Assembly (NCBI RefSeq): GCF_031020795.1
Contig: NZ_JAVHJP010000003.1
Location: 117,408 to 181,407, forward strand
Reading direction: 5' to 3'
Source: Hydrogenophaga pseudoflava
Lineage (GTDB): Bacteria > Pseudomonadota > Gammaproteobacteria > Burkholderiales > Burkholderiaceae_C
Length of the DNA stretch: 64,000 bases
This document shows, in pieces, positions 10,362 through 20,379 of this stretch. Position 1 is the first letter of the stretch; every line of letters starts with the position of its first letter. The notes under the pieces are model-generated. The model saw nothing but the letters and a program-made list of their open reading frames with translations, searched no databases and was not told where the DNA came from. The position numbers and the translations under genes are program-made.

Positions 10362-11504
10362 ATGGCGCGCATCGGGATCGCGGGGGCCGGTCTGCTCGGC
10401 CGGCTGCTGGCCTGGCGGCTGGCGGGCACGCACGAGGTGACGGTATTCGACCCGGCCGACGGCCCCCAGGCCCGCAGCGACGGCCAGGGTCCGGCGGCCT
10501 TCACCGCGGCGGGCATGCTCAGCCCGCTGGCCGAGCTGGACAACAGCGGCCCGGCCATCGCGGCGCTGGGCTGGCGCTCGATGGTGCTGTGGCGCGAGAT
10601 CACCGATGCGCTGGCGCGCGCAGGCTCGTCGCACACGGGCGCCCTGCCCGCCGCCTGCGGCAGTTGCACCGGCTGTGCGACCACCCTCGGCCAGCCTGAA
10701 CAACCGGCGCTGCAGCTGCGCACCCTGGGTAGCCTGCTGGTGGCGCACGGCAGCGACCTGGGCGCGGCCCAGCGCGTGCTGGCGCGGCTGGCCCAGGCGC
10801 CCGACCTGGCCGGCGTGGTGCAGACCCCGCAGCGGCTGGACCGCGCCGCCCTGTCCACGCTGGAGCCCGCCATCGACCCGCGCCTGCACGCCTGGCTGCT
10901 GCCGGGCGAGGGCCAGATCCTGCCGCTGCAGGTGCTGCCCGCGCTGTGTGCGGCCGCGTGCGGCGTGCGCTGGCGCTGGCAGCACACGGTGGCGTCGGTG
11001 CAGCCGGGACGCATCGTGCTGGACGATGGCGGCGAAGAGCGCTTCGACCTCGCCATCGACGTGCGCGGCACCGGCGCGCGGCCCGAGTTGCCGGTGCGTG
11101 GCGTGCGCGGCGAGGTGGTCTGGCTGCAGGCGCCCGGCGTGCCGCTGCAGCGGCCGGTGCGCCTGCTGCACCCGCGCCACCGCGTCTACATCGTGCCGCG
11201 CCCGGGCGACCACATCGTCATCGGCGCCAGCGAGATCGAGAGCGAAGACCGCTCACCCGTGAGCCTGCGCAGCGCGGTGGAGCTGATGGCCGCCGCCCAG
11301 AGCGTGCTGCCCGAGCTGGCCGAGGCGCGCATCGTGCACCTGGAAACCAACCTGCGCCCCGCCCTGCCCGACAACGAGCCGCGCATCGAACATCAGGACG
11401 GCCTGCTGCGCATCAACGGCCTGTACCGCCATGGCTGGCTGCTCGCGCCGGCACTGGTCGAAGACGCCTTGCAGCAATGCTTCTCCCCCGTCACAACATG
11501 CTGA
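10362..11504 (+). CDS. thiO: FAD-dependent glycine oxidase ThiO
   Basis: The 380-residue DAO-family flavoprotein begins with the dinucleotide-binding motif GIAGAGLLG and ends with GLYRHGWLLAPAL, the FAD-binding C-terminal signature of ThiO/DadA-like oxidases. ThiO oxidises glycine to the imine needed for thiazole formation by ThiG. It lies 3 bp after thiC and overlaps thiS by 7 bp. The neighbourhood makes ThiO much likelier than another amino acid oxidase. Confidence 0.9.
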   Translation: MARIGIAGAGLLGRLLAWRLAGTHEVTVFDPADGPQARSDGQGPAAFTAAGMLSPLAELDNSGPAIAALGWRSMVLWREITDALARAGSSHTGALPAACGSCTGCATTLGQPEQPALQLRTLGSLLVAHGSDLGAAQRVLARLAQAPDLAGVVQTPQRLDRAALSTLEPAIDPRLHAWLLPGEGQILPLQVLPALCAAACGVRWRWQHTVASVQPGRIVLDDGGEERFDLAIDVRGTGARPELPVRGVRGEVVWLQAPGVPLQRPVRLLHPRHRVYIVPRPGDHIVIGASEIESEDRSPVSLRSAVELMAAAQSVLPELAEARIVHLETNLRPALPDNEPRIEHQDGLLRINGLYRHGWLLAPALVEDALQQCFSPVTTC

Positions 11505-11695
11505 CGTTCAACGGAACCGATCTTCCCTGCCCCGAGGGGCTGACACTGGCCCAGCTGCTGGATGAGCAGGGCCTGGAGGCCGATACCATCGCGACCGCCG
11601 TCAACGGCGCCTTCGTGCCGCGTGCGCTGCGCGCCACCACCGTCCTGCAGCCCAACGACACTGTGCTGACCTTCCAGGCCATCGTCGGCGGCTGA
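11498..11695 (+). CDS. thiS: Sulfur carrier protein ThiS
   Basis: A 65-residue ubiquitin-fold protein ending in the required di-glycine (VGG), which is adenylated and thiocarboxylated to deliver sulfur to ThiG. I chose the ATG giving MLTFNG; an earlier in-frame ATG would add seven residues. It overlaps the end of thiO. ThiG, its usual neighbour and partner, is displaced about 3.6 kb downstream by panD and the bio genes. Confidence 0.93.
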   Translation: MLTFNGTDLPCPEGLTLAQLLDEQGLEADTIATAVNGAFVPRALRATTVLQPNDTVLTFQAIVGG

Positions 11696-11724
11696 CCCCA
11701 CTCACCGAAACCGGAGACCCCACC

Positions 11725-12117
11725 ATGTTCCGCACCCTGCTCAAGTCCAAAATCCACCGCGTCGCCGTGACCCAGTGCGAGCTGCACTACGAAGGCTCCT
11801 GCGCCATCGACGAAGACCTGCTGGACGCCTCGGACATCGCCGAGAACGAACAGATCCACGTCTGGAACATCAACAACGGCGAGCGCTTCGTCACCTACGC
11901 CATCAAGGGCGAGCGCGGCAGCGGCATGATTTCGGTCAACGGCTCGGCCGCGCGCCGCGCATCGGCCGGAGACCTGATCATCATCGCGGCCTTCGCGCAG
12001 GTGCATGAGGACCAGGTGGCCACACACAAGCCCAAGCTGGTGTTCGTCGACGAGCACAACCGCGCCAACGGTTCGCGCGACCACGTGCCGGTGCAAACAC
12101 AGGAACAGGTGAAGTGA
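11725..12117 (+). CDS. panD: Aspartate 1-decarboxylase PanD (proenzyme)
   Basis: The pyruvoyl enzyme makes beta-alanine from aspartate for pantothenate and CoA synthesis. The 130-residue sequence has the self-cleavage site Gly24-Ser25 in YEGSC, where Ser25 becomes the pyruvoyl group, plus the conserved [11 protein letters not shown] and [10 protein letters not shown] segments. The stop overlaps the bioA GTG start. A pantothenate gene lodged between thiamine and biotin genes is unusual. Confidence 0.95.
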   Translation: MFRTLLKSKIHRVAVTQCELHYEGSCAIDEDLLDASDIAENEQIHVWNINNGERFVTYAIKGERGSGMISVNGSAARRASAGDLIIIAAFAQVHEDQVATHKPKLVFVDEHNRANGSRDHVPVQTQEQVK

Positions 12118-13412
12118 ACACCGCCGACCTGGCGCAGCGCAGCCTGCGCAGCGTGTGGCACCCCTGCACGCAGATGAAGCGCCACGAGGCCTTGCCGCCG
12201 GTGGCCATCGCACGCGCCGAAGGCCCATGGCTGTATGGCAGCGACGGCACCCGCTACCTCGACGCCGTGAGCTCCTGGTGGGTCAACCTGTTCGGCCACA
12301 GCCACCCCGCCATGCGCGCCGCGCTGGCCGACCAGATGGCCACGCTGGACCACGTGATGCTCGCCGGCTTCACCCACGCGCCGGTGGTGGAACTGTCGGA
12401 GCGGCTGGCGGCGCTGACCGGCCTGGGCCACGCCTTCTACGCCAGCGACGGCGCCTCGGCCACCGAGATCGCGCTCAAGATGAGCGCGCATTTCTGGCGC
12501 AACAGTGGCCGCCCGGCCAAGAGCCGCTTCGTCGGCCTGGCCGGGGGTTACCACGGCGAGACCGTGGGTGCGCTGGCCGTGACCGACATCGCCCTCTTCC
12601 GCGAGGCCTACGCGCCGCTGGTGCGGCTGGCCGACACCGTGCCCAGCCCCGACCGGCGCGGCATCGGAGCCGACGCCGCTGCGGCGGCGCTGGCCGACTG
12701 GCTGGCGCAACACCACGAGACCACGGCCGCACTGATCGTGGAGCCGCTGGTGCAGTGCGCCGCCGGCATGGCCATGCACGATCCGGCTTACCTGCGCCAG
12801 GCGCGCGCGCTGTGCGACCGCCACGGCGTGCACCTGGTGGTGGACGAGATCGCCACCGGCTTCGGCCGCACCGGCACCCTGTTCGCGCACGAGCAGGCCG
12901 GCATCCGGCCCGACTTCCTGTGCCTTTCGAAAGGCCTGACTGGCGGCACGCTGCCGCTGTCGGCGGTGCTGACCACCGACGCGGTGTACGCGGCCTTCTA
13001 CGACGACGACGTGGCGCGCGGCTTCCTGCACTCGCACTCCTACACCGGCAACCCGCTGGCCTGCCGGGCCGCACTGACCACGCTGGACCTGTTCCGGCAG
13101 GAAGACGCGCTGGCCCGCAACCGCGTCACCGCGCAGGCGCTGGACACGCTGCTGGCGCCGCTGACCGCGCACCCGCGGGTGCGGCACGCGCGGCGCCAGG
13201 GAATGATCTGGGCCTGGGACATCGAGACCCCGCTGCCCGACTTCGCGCGCCGCTACCAGGGCCATGCGCTGGCGCGCGGCCTGGTGCTGCGGCCCATCGG
13301 CAAGACGCTGTACTTCATGCCGCCCTATGTGCTGGACGACGAGGCGATGCAGCACCTGGCCCACGGCGCGCTGGCCGCGCTGGAGGCCACGCTTTCGGAA
13401 GAAGCCCCATGA
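12114..13412 (+). CDS. bioA: Adenosylmethionine-8-amino-7-oxononanoate aminotransferase BioA
   Basis: PLP enzyme converting KAPA to DAPA with SAM as amino donor in biotin synthesis. The 432-residue protein has the BioA start pattern VWHPCTQM, the [13 protein letters not shown] segment and the Schiff-base Lys273 in LSKGLTGG, matching E. coli BioA numbering closely. It starts with GTG overlapping the panD stop (GTGA), and its own stop overlaps the bioD ATG, so panD, bioA and bioD are translationally coupled. Confidence 0.96.
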   Translation: MNTADLAQRSLRSVWHPCTQMKRHEALPPVAIARAEGPWLYGSDGTRYLDAVSSWWVNLFGHSHPAMRAALADQMATLDHVMLAGFTHAPVVELSERLAALTGLGHAFYASDGASATEIALKMSAHFWRNSGRPAKSRFVGLAGGYHGETVGALAVTDIALFREAYAPLVRLADTVPSPDRRGIGADAAAAALADWLAQHHETTAALIVEPLVQCAAGMAMHDPAYLRQARALCDRHGVHLVVDEIATGFGRTGTLFAHEQAGIRPDFLCLSKGLTGGTLPLSAVLTTDAVYAAFYDDDVARGFLHSHSYTGNPLACRAALTTLDLFRQEDALARNRVTAQALDTLLAPLTAHPRVRHARRQGMIWAWDIETPLPDFARRYQGHALARGLVLRPIGKTLYFMPPYVLDDEAMQHLAHGALAALEATLSEEAP

Positions 13413-14068
13413 CCGCCTTCTTCGTCACCGGCACCGACACCGGCGTGGGCAAGACCTTCGTGTCCTGCGCGCTGCTGCACGCGCTGGCGCGGCGCCACCC
13501 GCGCGTGGTGGGCATGAAGCCGGTGGCCGCCGGCCTGATCGAGACGCCAGACGGCTGGGACAGCGAGGACGCGATCGCCCTGCGCGCGGCCTCCACCGTG
13601 CGGGTGCCGCCCGCGCTGGACAACCCGGTGCGCCTGCCCGACCCGCTCTCGCCCCACATCGCCGCCGAGCGCGCGGGCACCACCATCGACATCGCCCATC
13701 TGGTGGCCTGCCAGCGCACACTGGCGCAGCACGCCGACGCCATGGTGGTCGAGGGCGCGGGTGGCTTCCTGGTGCCGCTCTCGCCCGAGCACACCGGCGC
13801 CGATTTGGCGCGGGCCCTGTGCCTGCCGGTGCTGCTGGTGGTGGGGCTGCGCCTGGGTTGCCTGAACCACGCGCTGCTGAGCGCCGAAGCCATCCGTGCG
13901 CGCGGCCTCACGCTGGCGGGCTGGGTGGCCAACCGCATCGACCCCGCCATGGCCGCGGCCGACGACAACATCGCCTTCCTGCGCCAGCGCCTGGGCGCGC
14001 CGCTGCTGGCCGACATTCCCCACAGCACCAAGCCCGACTTCCGAGCGGTGCCCATCGAGCTGCCATGA
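13409..14068 (+). CDS. bioD: Dethiobiotin synthase BioD
   Basis: ATP-dependent carboxylase closing the ureido ring of dethiobiotin. The 219-residue protein has the P-loop GTDTGVGKT at residues 8-16, MKPVAAG carrying the conserved lysine, and [11 protein letters not shown]. Length is normal for BioD. Overlaps both neighbours by ATGA junctions. Confidence 0.96.
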   Translation: MTAFFVTGTDTGVGKTFVSCALLHALARRHPRVVGMKPVAAGLIETPDGWDSEDAIALRAASTVRVPPALDNPVRLPDPLSPHIAAERAGTTIDIAHLVACQRTLAQHADAMVVEGAGGFLVPLSPEHTGADLARALCLPVLLVVGLRLGCLNHALLSAEAIRARGLTLAGWVANRIDPAMAAADDNIAFLRQRLGAPLLADIPHSTKPDFRAVPIELP

Positions 14069-15291
14069 CGAACAGACCACCCACCGACTCCTGGCTCGAC
14101 GAAATCCCCGCCCGCATCGGCGCCCTGGACGCCGCCCACCTGCGCCGGCGCCGCCGCGCGGTCGAACCCGCCGGGGGAGCCCTGCTGCGCGTGGACGGTC
14201 GCGACATGCTGGCCTTCTGCAGCAACGACTACCTGGGCCTGGCCAGCCACCCCGAGATGGCGGAGGCCGCCTGCGAAGGCGCGCGCCGCTTCGGTGTCGG
14301 CGCCGGTGCCTCGCCCCTGGTCAGCGGCCACAGCACCGCCAACGAGGCGCTGGAGGAGGAGCTGGCGGCCTTCGTGGGCCTGCCGCGCGCGCTGTACTTC
14401 TACGCCGGCTACGCCACCAACATCGGCATCGTGCCGGCCCTGGTGGGCGACGGCGACGCGATCTTTTCCGACGCGCTCAACCACGCCTGCCTGATCGACG
14501 GCGCGCGCCTTTCGCGCGCCCGCATCCACCGCTTCACCCACGCCGATCTGGCGGACCTCGCACAGCAGCTCGCCGCCAGCCCGGCGCGGCGGAAACTGGT
14601 CATCAGCGATGCGGTGTTCAGCATGGACGGCGACGTGGCCGACATCCCCGCGCTGCTGGCGCTGTGCGAACGGCACGATGCGCTGCTGCTGCTGGACGAC
14701 GCGCACGGGTTCGGCGTCTGCGGCCCGCAGGGGCGCGGCAGCCTTGCCGCCGTGGGTCTGAATGGTGCCTGTGCGTCGCGCCGCGTGCTCTACATGGCCA
14801 CGCTGGGCAAGGCCGCGGGCGTGGCCGGTGCCTTCGTGGCCGGGCCCGACGACCTGGTGGAGTGGCTGCTGCAGAAAACCCGCAGCTACATCTTCGCCAC
14901 CGCCGCGCCGGCCCTGCTGGCCTGTGCGCTGCGCAGCAGCCTGCGCCTGATCGAACAGTGCGACGGACGCCGCGCGCAGCTGCAGCGCCTGATCGCGCGG
15001 CTGCGCCAGGGCCTGCAACCGGTGCTGGCGCGCAGCGGCTGGCGACTCGGCCACTCGGACACCCCCATCCAGCCGCTGCTGATCGGCGGCAACGCCGAGG
15101 CCCTGGCCGTCATGGAAGGCCTGCGCGGGCAAGGGATCTGGGTGCCCGCCATCCGCCCGCCCACCGTGCCCGAGGGCACGGCGCGGCTGCGCATCGCGCT
15201 CTCGGCCGCCCACACCGAGGCCCACATCGACCGGCTGGTCCAGGCGCTGGACCGGCTCGCCCCGGACACTGCTCAACCCCCTGGAGCCTGA
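14065..15291 (+). CDS. bioF: 8-amino-7-oxononanoate synthase BioF
   Basis: PLP-dependent alpha-oxoamine synthase joining pimeloyl thioester and alanine to give KAPA. In the 408-residue protein the signature [13 protein letters not shown], the [10 protein letters not shown] segment and the Schiff-base Lys249 ([10 protein letters not shown]) are intact. It is coupled to bioD and followed three bases later by thiG. No bioB or bioC is in the window, so the pathway is completed elsewhere. Confidence 0.95.
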   Translation: MTNRPPTDSWLDEIPARIGALDAAHLRRRRRAVEPAGGALLRVDGRDMLAFCSNDYLGLASHPEMAEAACEGARRFGVGAGASPLVSGHSTANEALEEELAAFVGLPRALYFYAGYATNIGIVPALVGDGDAIFSDALNHACLIDGARLSRARIHRFTHADLADLAQQLAASPARRKLVISDAVFSMDGDVADIPALLALCERHDALLLLDDAHGFGVCGPQGRGSLAAVGLNGACASRRVLYMATLGKAAGVAGAFVAGPDDLVEWLLQKTRSYIFATAAPALLACALRSSLRLIEQCDGRRAQLQRLIARLRQGLQPVLARSGWRLGHSDTPIQPLLIGGNAEALAVMEGLRGQGIWVPAIRPPTVPEGTARLRIALSAAHTEAHIDRLVQALDRLAPDTAQPPGA

Positions 15292-15294
15292 ACC

Positions 15295-16074
15295 ATGTCC
15301 ACCTTCACCGTCTACGGCACCGAACTCACCAGCCGCTTCCTGCTCGGCAGCGCGGGCTACCCCTCGCCCCAGGCGTTGGGCGACAGCATCGCCGCCAGCG
15401 GCGCACAGGTCGTCACCGTCGGACTCAAGCGCACGCTGGCCGCGGCCGGAGACAACGGTTTCGTCGCCGGCATCCTGAAAAGCGGCGTGCGCCTGCTGCC
15501 CAACACCGCGGGCTGCCGCACCGCGCGAGAGGCCATCACCCTGGCCCACATGGCGCGCGAGCTGTACGGCACGCACTGGATCAAACTGGAAGTGGTGGGC
15601 GATGAACACACCCTTCAGCCCGACCCCTGGGGCACGGTGGAGGCGGCGGCGCAACTCATCAAGAACGGCTTTGCGGTCTTCCCCTACTGCACCGACGACC
15701 TGGTCACCTGCCAGCGCCTGCTGGACGCCGGCTGCGAGGTGCTGATGCCCTGGGGCGCGCCCATCGGCTCCGGCCAGGGCCTGATCAACCCCTTCGCGCT
15801 GCGCACCCTGCGCGCGCGCCTGCCGGGGGTGCCGCTGGTGGTGGACGCCGGCATCGGCGCACCCTCGCACGCCGCCGCCGCGATGGAACTGGGCTTCGAC
15901 GCCGTGCTGCTGAACTCCGCCGTTTCACAAGCCGTGGACCCGGTGCGCATGGCGCGCGCCTTCGGCCTGGCCATCGAGGCGGGGCGCACCGCCTACGAGG
16001 CCGGTGTGATGGCGCCGCAGGACATGGCGGTGGCGAGCACGCCCGTCAGCGGACATCCCTTCCTCATCGCATGA
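15295..16074 (+). CDS. thiG: Thiazole synthase ThiG
   Basis: Forms the thiazole phosphate from deoxyxylulose phosphate, dehydroglycine and ThiS thiocarboxylate. The 259-residue TIM barrel has the Schiff-base Lys97 in [10 protein letters not shown], plus [12 protein letters not shown] and [10 protein letters not shown] for phosphate binding. It lies immediately after bioF and overlaps thiDE by 4 bp, so it is cotranscribed with the biotin block although its partner ThiS is upstream of that block. Confidence 0.96.
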   Translation: MSTFTVYGTELTSRFLLGSAGYPSPQALGDSIAASGAQVVTVGLKRTLAAAGDNGFVAGILKSGVRLLPNTAGCRTAREAITLAHMARELYGTHWIKLEVVGDEHTLQPDPWGTVEAAAQLIKNGFAVFPYCTDDLVTCQRLLDAGCEVLMPWGAPIGSGQGLINPFALRTLRARLPGVPLVVDAGIGAPSHAAAAMELGFDAVLLNSAVSQAVDPVRMARAFGLAIEAGRTAYEAGVMAPQDMAVASTPVSGHPFLIA

Positions 16075-17669
16075 ACACGCCACCGATCATCTGGAGCATC
16101 GCCGGCACCGACAGCGGGGGCGGCGCGGGCCTGGCGGCCGACCAGCGCGCGGCCGACGCCTTCGGCGTGCACCTGTGCCCCGTGGTCGCCGCGGTCACCG
16201 CGCAGAGCACCACCGCGGTGACCCGCATCGACGCGGTGCCGCCCGATTGGCTGGATGCGCAGCTGGCCGCGCTCGCCGAGGACCTGCCGCCGGCCGTCAT
16301 CAAGACCGGGCTGCTCGGCAGCGTGGCCAACGCGCGGGTCGTCGCACGCTGGGTCGACCGGCTGCGCACGCGCGCACCGCTGGCCTTCGTGATCGACCCG
16401 GTGCTGCGCGCGAGCACCGGCGCAGGCTTCGTGGACGAGGCGCTGATGCGGGCCTACCGCGAAGAGCTGCTGCCGCGCGCCACCGTGGTCACGCCCAACC
16501 AGCATGAGGCGGTGCGGCTGCTCGGCCCGGACGGCGACAGCGGTGTGCCGGCCATGGCCGCGGCGCTGCGTTCGCAGGGCGTGCAGGCGGTGGTGGTCAC
16601 CGGGGGCGATGCCGCCACGCCAACGCTCTCGCACGACTGGATCGACACGCCGCACGCCCGCGGCTGGCTCACGCTGCCGCGCGTGGACACCCCGCACCAC
16701 CACGGCACCGGCTGCAGCTTCGCCAGCTCGATGGCCGCGGCCCTGGCGCTGGGCTTCGTGGCGGCCGACGCCGCCGTGCTGGCCAAGATGGCGACCACCC
16801 ACGCCCTGCGCCACGCGCGCGCCGTGGGGCGGGGTGCCGGACCGGTGGTGGCCGGCGCAGGCTTCGCCGCCGACCCGTCCCTGCTGCCGCGCCTCTCCTG
16901 CGGAGTGCAGGCGCCCACCGGCTGGCCTGTGCACGCACGTGGCCGCGAACCCGGTGTCTACGCCATCGTCGACAGCGCCGAGCGCGTGGACGTCGTGCTG
17001 AGCACCCAGCCCACGGTCGACACCATCCAGCTGCGCATGAAGCGGCCGGCGGCCATGGATGCCAGTGCCTGGACCACGCATCTGCAGCAAGCCATCGCCC
17101 GCAGCCAGCGCGCCGCCGACGCCGCCGGCGTCACACTGGTCATCAACGACCACTGGCAGGCCGCGCTGGCCGCGGGTGCCCGGGCCCTGCACCTGGGGCA
17201 GGAAGACCTGCTGGCGCTCGGCCCCGACGAGCACGCCGCGCTGCAGGCGGCACGCGAGAACGGCGTGCAGCTGGGCCTGAGTTCGCACAGTCTCTGGGAA
17301 CTGTGCCGCGCCGCCGCCCTGCAGCCCGACCTGATCGCCTGCGGCCCGGTATGGCCCACCACCACCAAGGACATGCCCTGGCGGCCGCAGGGCCTGGACA
17401 ACCTGGCCTGGTGGGCCCACATGGCGCCCGCGCCGGTGGTGGGCATCGGCGGCGTCCTGGCGCCGGAGCAGCTGCAGGCGGTGGCCGCGGCCGGCGCGGC
17501 GGGTGGCTGCGTGGTGCGGGGTCTGGGCGAAGACCCGTCCAAAACCCTGCCGGCCTGGCACGCCGCCTGGGCCGAAGGACGGTCTGCCGCAGCGCAGGCC
17601 CGGGTGCCGGCCCTGCCCCAACCCTCGCTGCCGGGCCCCTGCCGGCGTCCAGTAGGTGATAAGGGTTAA
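16071..17669 (+). CDS. thiDE: Bifunctional HMP-P kinase / thiamine-phosphate synthase (ThiD-ThiE fusion)
   Basis: Residues 1-265 form a ribokinase-fold ThiD ([12 protein letters not shown] near the start, [12 protein letters not shown] near residue 205), which phosphorylates HMP-P. From about residue 295 a ThiE barrel follows ([39 protein letters not shown]), which condenses HMP-PP with thiazole phosphate. ThiE usually has QLREK; here Glu is Met but the Arg and Lys remain. The 532-residue fusion completes de novo thiamine phosphate synthesis from this operon. Confidence 0.92.
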   Translation: MNTPPIIWSIAGTDSGGGAGLAADQRAADAFGVHLCPVVAAVTAQSTTAVTRIDAVPPDWLDAQLAALAEDLPPAVIKTGLLGSVANARVVARWVDRLRTRAPLAFVIDPVLRASTGAGFVDEALMRAYREELLPRATVVTPNQHEAVRLLGPDGDSGVPAMAAALRSQGVQAVVVTGGDAATPTLSHDWIDTPHARGWLTLPRVDTPHHHGTGCSFASSMAAALALGFVAADAAVLAKMATTHALRHARAVGRGAGPVVAGAGFAADPSLLPRLSCGVQAPTGWPVHARGREPGVYAIVDSAERVDVVLSTQPTVDTIQLRMKRPAAMDASAWTTHLQQAIARSQRAADAAGVTLVINDHWQAALAAGARALHLGQEDLLALGPDEHAALQAARENGVQLGLSSHSLWELCRAAALQPDLIACGPVWPTTTKDMPWRPQGLDNLAWWAHMAPAPVVGIGGVLAPEQLQAVAAAGAAGGCVVRGLGEDPSKTLPAWHAAWAEGRSAAAQARVPALPQPSLPGPCRRPVGDKG

Positions 17670-17705
17670 CCCTCATCTCTGGTAAGGTCGACGGGTTTGC
17701 CAACC

Positions 17706-17750
17706 GCCGGGCGACCGGGGCGCCAGACGCCCCGGGGCACCGGCTTTTTT
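17706..17750 (+). terminator. Intrinsic terminator/attenuator between thiDE and the TRAP binding-protein gene
   Basis: Outer stem GCCGG (17706-17710) with CCGGC (17740-17744), inner stem GGGGCG/CGCCCC, followed by six T residues. It should end the thi operon. Only 18 bp separate the T-run from the next ATG, so a promoter for that gene must lie upstream of the hairpin, making attenuation possible. Confidence 0.7.
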
Positions 17751-17768
17751 CATCCCGGAGAAACAACC

Positions 17769-18851
17769 ATGGATCGTCGTTCCCTCATCAAGAACGCTGG
17801 CATCGCCGGCGTGCTGACCGCTGGCATGGCCCCCGCCGTGCACGCCCAGGCCGCGGTGCGCTGGCGCCTGGCGTCGAGCTTCCCCAAGTCGCTGCCCACC
17901 ATCTTCGGTTCGGCCGAGAAGTTCTCGGAAACCGTCAAGGCCCTCTCGGGTGGCAAGTTCGAGGTGTCGGTGCACGCCGCCGGCGAACTGGTGCCGCCCT
18001 TCGGCGTGGTCGACGCGCTGCAGAACAGCACCATCGAGATGGCGCAGACCGCGTCCTACTACTTCACCGGCAAAAACCCCATCTTCGCCTTCGGCTGCGC
18101 CGTGCCCTTCGGCCTGACCGCGCGCCACATGGACGCCTGGATGGAACACGGCAACGGCCGCAAGCTGATGGACGAGTTCTACGCCCAGTACAACATCGCC
18201 TCCATGAGCGCGGGCAACACCGGCACCCAGATGGGCGGCTGGTACCGCAAGGAGATCAAGTCGCCGGCCGACCTCAAGGGCCTGAAGATGCGCATGGGCG
18301 GCGGCCTGTTCGGCGAAGCCATGACCAAGCTCGGCGTGGTGGCGCAGAACATGCCCGCGGGCGAGGTCTACCAGGCGCTGGAAAAAGGCACGCTGGACGC
18401 CACCGAATTCGTCGGCCCGTTCGACGATGAAAAGCTCGGCTTCCACAAGGTCGCCAAGAACTACTACTACCCCGGCTGGTGGGAAGGCGGCGCCGAGCTG
18501 GAGTTCTTCATCAACAAGAAGGCCTTCGACGCGCTGTCGGCCGAGAACAAGGCCATCGTGCGCGCCGCCGGCGCCGTGGCCGCGCGCGACATGACTGCCA
18601 AGTACGACGCCCAGAACCCGGCCGCCCTGCGCCGCCTGGTGGCCGCCGGCACCAAGCTGCGCGCCTTCGACAAGTCCATCATGGACGCCGGCTACAAGGC
18701 CTCGATGGAGGTGTTCGCCGAGCACGAGGCCAAGTCGCCGGAGTTCAAGAAGATCCACCAGGACATGCGCGCCTTCCAGCGCGACCAGGTGCTGTGGAGC
18801 AAGTTCTCCGAGTGGCGCTTCGACAGCTACATCGCCGGGCTGAAGCTGTAA
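17769..18851 (+). CDS. TRAP transporter substrate-binding protein (DctP/TakP-like)
   Basis: A 360-residue periplasmic binding protein. The N-terminus has a twin Arg (MDRRSLIKNAGIAG) then a hydrophobic stretch ending VHAQA, a likely Tat or Sec signal. The mature part has the TRAP pattern AAGELVPPFGVVDALQ and GLKMRMGG, with the conserved arginine that contacts carboxylates. Relatives bind 2-oxoacids or C4-dicarboxylates. No DctQ/DctM membrane genes are adjacent, so it is an orphan here. It sits behind the thi-operon terminator. Confidence 0.87.
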   Translation: MDRRSLIKNAGIAGVLTAGMAPAVHAQAAVRWRLASSFPKSLPTIFGSAEKFSETVKALSGGKFEVSVHAAGELVPPFGVVDALQNSTIEMAQTASYYFTGKNPIFAFGCAVPFGLTARHMDAWMEHGNGRKLMDEFYAQYNIASMSAGNTGTQMGGWYRKEIKSPADLKGLKMRMGGGLFGEAMTKLGVVAQNMPAGEVYQALEKGTLDATEFVGPFDDEKLGFHKVAKNYYYPGWWEGGAELEFFINKKAFDALSAENKAIVRAAGAVAARDMTAKYDAQNPAALRRLVAAGTKLRAFDKSIMDAGYKASMEVFAEHEAKSPEFKKIHQDMRAFQRDQVLWSKFSEWRFDSYIAGLKL

Positions 18852-18877
18852 GCACCCCCTGCGCTGCCGCCTCGCGC

Positions 18878-18906
18878 AAAAAAGCCGCTCGATGAGCGGC
18901 TTTTTT
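18878..18906. terminator. Bidirectional intrinsic terminator
   Basis: AAAAAAGCCGCTC, a three-base GAT loop and GAGCGGCTTTTTT form a perfect stem with T-runs on both strands. It lies between the 3' ends of the convergent TRAP binding-protein gene and dctA, and can serve both. Confidence 0.92.
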
Positions 18907-18928
18907 GTGGGCGCGGGGTGCCCGCCGG

Positions 18929-20274
18929 TCAGGACTTGCCGTCGGCGACCGCCATGTGCGCCACCTGCTGGTCCAGGATGGCCTCGGGTTCGTCGGCTTC
19001 CTGGGCGGTCGGGTGGGCCAGGCCTTCGTTCAGGCGTTTCATGTCCAGGTCACCGGTCCATTTGGCCACCACCAGGGTGGCCACACCGTTGCCCACCAGG
19101 TTGGTCAGGGCGCGGGCCTCGCTCATGAAGCGGTCGATGCCCAGGATCAGCGCCAGGCCGGCCACCGGCACGCCGCCCACTGCCGAGAGCGTGGCCGCCA
19201 GCACGATGAAGCCGCTGCCGGTGATGCCGGCCGCGCCCTTGGAGGTGAGCAGCAGCACGGCCAGAAGGGTCAGCTGCTGCACCAGGGTCATGGGCGTGTC
19301 GGTCGCCTGGGCAATGAACACCGCGGCCATGGTCAGGTAGATCGAGGTGCCGTCGAGATTGAACGAGTAGCCGGTGGGAATCACCAGGCCAACCACCGAC
19401 TTGCGGGCGCCCAGGTTCTCCATCTTCTCCATCATGCGCGGCAGCACCGATTCGCTCGACGAGGTGCCCAGCACGATCAGCAGCTTTCCTTGATGTACTT
19501 GATGAACCGGACGATGGAGAAGCCGTGCAGGCGCGCGATCAGGCCCAGCACGCCGAACACGAAGATCAGGCAGGTGAGGTAGAAGGTGCCCATGAGCTTG
19601 CCCAGCGAGAACAGCGAGTCGATGCCGTACTTGCCGATGGTGAAGGCCATGGCGCCGAAGGCACCGATGGGCGCGACCTTCATGATGATGCCGACGATGT
19701 CGAACAGCACGTGCGAGGACTTCTCGATGAAGTCGAACACCAGGGTGCCGCGGCCGCCGAACTTGTGCAGCGCGAAGCCGAACAGCACCGAGAACAGCAG
19801 CACCTGCAGGATGTCGCCCTTGGCGAAGGCATCCACCACCGAGGTCGGGATCACGTTCATCAGGAAGTCGACCGTTCCCTTCATCTTGCCGGGCTCGGTG
19901 TAGGCGGCGATGGCCTTGGTGTCCAGCGTGGCGGCGTCCACGTGCATGCCCTGGCCGGGCTGCACGAAGTTGACCACCAGCAGGCCGATCACCAGCGCCA
20001 GCGTGGACACGATCTCGAAGTACAGCAGGGCCAGGCCGCCGGTCTTGCCGACCTTCTTCATGTCCTCCATGCCGGCGATGCCGACCACCACGGTGCAGAA
20101 AATGATGGGCGCGATGATCATCTTGATGAGCTTGATGAAGGCATCGCCCAGCGGCTTCATCTGCTCGCCGAGTTCGGGATGGAAGTGACCCAGCAGCACA
20201 CCGATGGTGACGGCGGCCAGGACCTGGACGTAGAGGGATTTGTAGAGCGGCTTGCGCTCGGCGGGTGCAGCCAT
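18929..20274 (-). pseudogene. dctA: C4-dicarboxylate transporter DctA, interrupted by a -1 frameshift
   Basis: DctA is a DAACS-family symporter importing succinate, malate and fumarate. Residues 1-265 (from [17 protein letters not shown] to FIKYIKE) and the remaining 180 or so (from [13 protein letters not shown], containing the [12 protein letters not shown] substrate motif) are both intact but in different frames. The junction near 19484-19490 reads GAAAGCTG where GAAGAGCTG would restore [15 protein letters not shown]. One missing base therefore splits the gene; adding it gives about 448 residues, a normal length. This is either a real null mutation or a sequencing error. Confidence 0.88.
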
Positions 20275-20356
20275 GGCGTGTCTCCTGAGGGCTGTTTTGG
20301 GGGATGCGGGACGATACGCAGCCTCCCGCCGCGCGCCAACTGTGGCGTTCAACAGT

Positions 20357-20368
20357 CGTAGAACTACG
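20357..20368. promoter_or_regulatory. Palindrome CGTAGAACTACG upstream of dctA, candidate response-regulator site
   Basis: A perfect 12-bp palindrome 83 bp upstream of the dctA start. TACGTAG-like elements are typical of FixJ/LuxR-type response regulators, and one is encoded nearby. Binding is inferred. Confidence 0.5.
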
Positions 20369-20379
20369 TACCGGGCGGA

